Assembly: GCA_964555845.1 (NCBI GenBank)
Contig: CAZKUA010000005.1
Coordinates: 1-64,000 of the forward strand
Length of the DNA: 64,000 nucleotides
Direction of reading: 5' to 3'
Source of the DNA: JALNXF01 sp964555845
GTDB lineage: Bacteria; Patescibacteriota; Gracilibacteria; BD1-5; UBA2023
Position 1 is the stretch's first letter; the number at the start of each line of letters is the position of its first letter. Under the pieces are notes generated by a model, which saw only the letters and a list, made by a program, of their open reading frames with translations, was not told where the DNA came from and searched no databases. Positions 63,816-64,000 of this stretch are shown here, one piece after another. The position numbers were made by a program, and so were the translations under genes.

Positions 63816-64000
63816 ATGAATCCAAATATAATTGTAATGAAAAGATGAAAGATTCCTTTTTTCTCAGAAAGAAAAACCTCAAGAGAAAACTATAAGATGT
63901 CTTTTACCAACACCTACATTCTTACAATATTAATGATTTGATTTTTATGAATTTACTACGTTTGGTCGCTCAATGTTAATGCTACAAAATGATATAGAAT
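63816..64000 (+). CDS. FtsL-like division protein (partial)
   Basis: The first 61 residues of a gene that runs off the right edge. A basic N-terminus (IVMKRGKIPFF...RENYKMS) leads to one helix (TYILTILMIGFLGIYYVW). This layout and position directly after rsmH are what FtsL has in division clusters. The rest is missing, so the call rests on order. Four TGA Gly codons. Confidence 0.5.

Overview
The window reads as a chromosome segment of a Candidate Phyla Radiation (Patescibacteria) bacterium that uses genetic code 25, with UGA = glycine, i.e. the Gracilibacteria (BD1-5) / Absconditabacteria (SR1) group. The proof is internal: in-frame TGA falls on invariant glycines of well-known proteins (class II motif 3 of AspS, Walker A and HExGH of FtsH, NGPGSFTG of TsaB, MRTGEGKT of SecA, GDAILELL of RNase III, GGG of TrxB). 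Read with TGA as stop, nearly every gene breaks into pieces; read with TGA as Gly they are full length and close-packed. DNA is strongly AT-rich by eye, most starts lack a Shine-Dalgarno sequence, and genes often overlap or abut. The two code-25 phyla cannot be told apart here. All CDS coordinates below use code 25 unless stated.

Layout: 1-2 kb, end of aspS, then a very AT-rich patch with an orphan membrane protein and a toxin-antitoxin (TA) pair. 2-7 kb, rpmF-nusB-rnc (minus), metG, yebC-type regulator. 7-12 kb, a secreted protein and two large type IV prepilin-like proteins, then an AGOG-type 8-oxoguanine glycosylase. 13-17 kb, tsaB, PH-domain protein, trxB, U32 peptidase/tRNA hydroxylase, L,D-transpeptidase. 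17-27 kb, truB-HD-lepB-secA-tig (minus) interleaved with surface proteins, and a glycosyltransferase. 27-28 kb, a small island of apparently foreign standard-code DNA next to tRNA-Phe. 28-34 kb, MFS transporter, ftsH, repeat-flanked GIY-YIG gene, amidase-SpoIID fusion. 34-43 kb, a run of exported and membrane proteins that looks like one cell-surface apparatus. 43-51 kb, TA pair, methyltransferase, rpsA, tRNA-His, a third prepilin, a nitronate-monooxygenase-like protein. 51-56 kb, four tRNA genes, a TA cassette between 46-bp direct repeats, a large protein with a caspase/CHAT-like tail, a PilZ-like protein. 56-64 kb, PBP1A, LytR-CpsA-Psr protein, another TA pair, a third modular surface protein, and the start of a division cluster (rsmH, ftsL-like).

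Together the genes give core translation, secretion (SecA, LepB, trigger factor, FtsH) and a Gram-positive-like wall toolkit (PBP1A, LCP, L,D-transpeptidase, amidase-SpoIID), plus an unusually large share devoted to surface structures. That fits an episymbiotic or predatory lifestyle, but this is inference.

The most unusual signals are: (1) three paralogous surface proteins sharing a 5' hairpin leader and an N-terminal anchor but carrying unrelated C-terminal domains; (2) the standard-code island with strong Shine-Dalgarno sites; (3) a GIY-YIG nuclease gene bracketed by inverted REP-like repeats, with several related repeat families elsewhere, one of them inserted in frame in a coding gene; (4) the 34-43 kb surface cluster.
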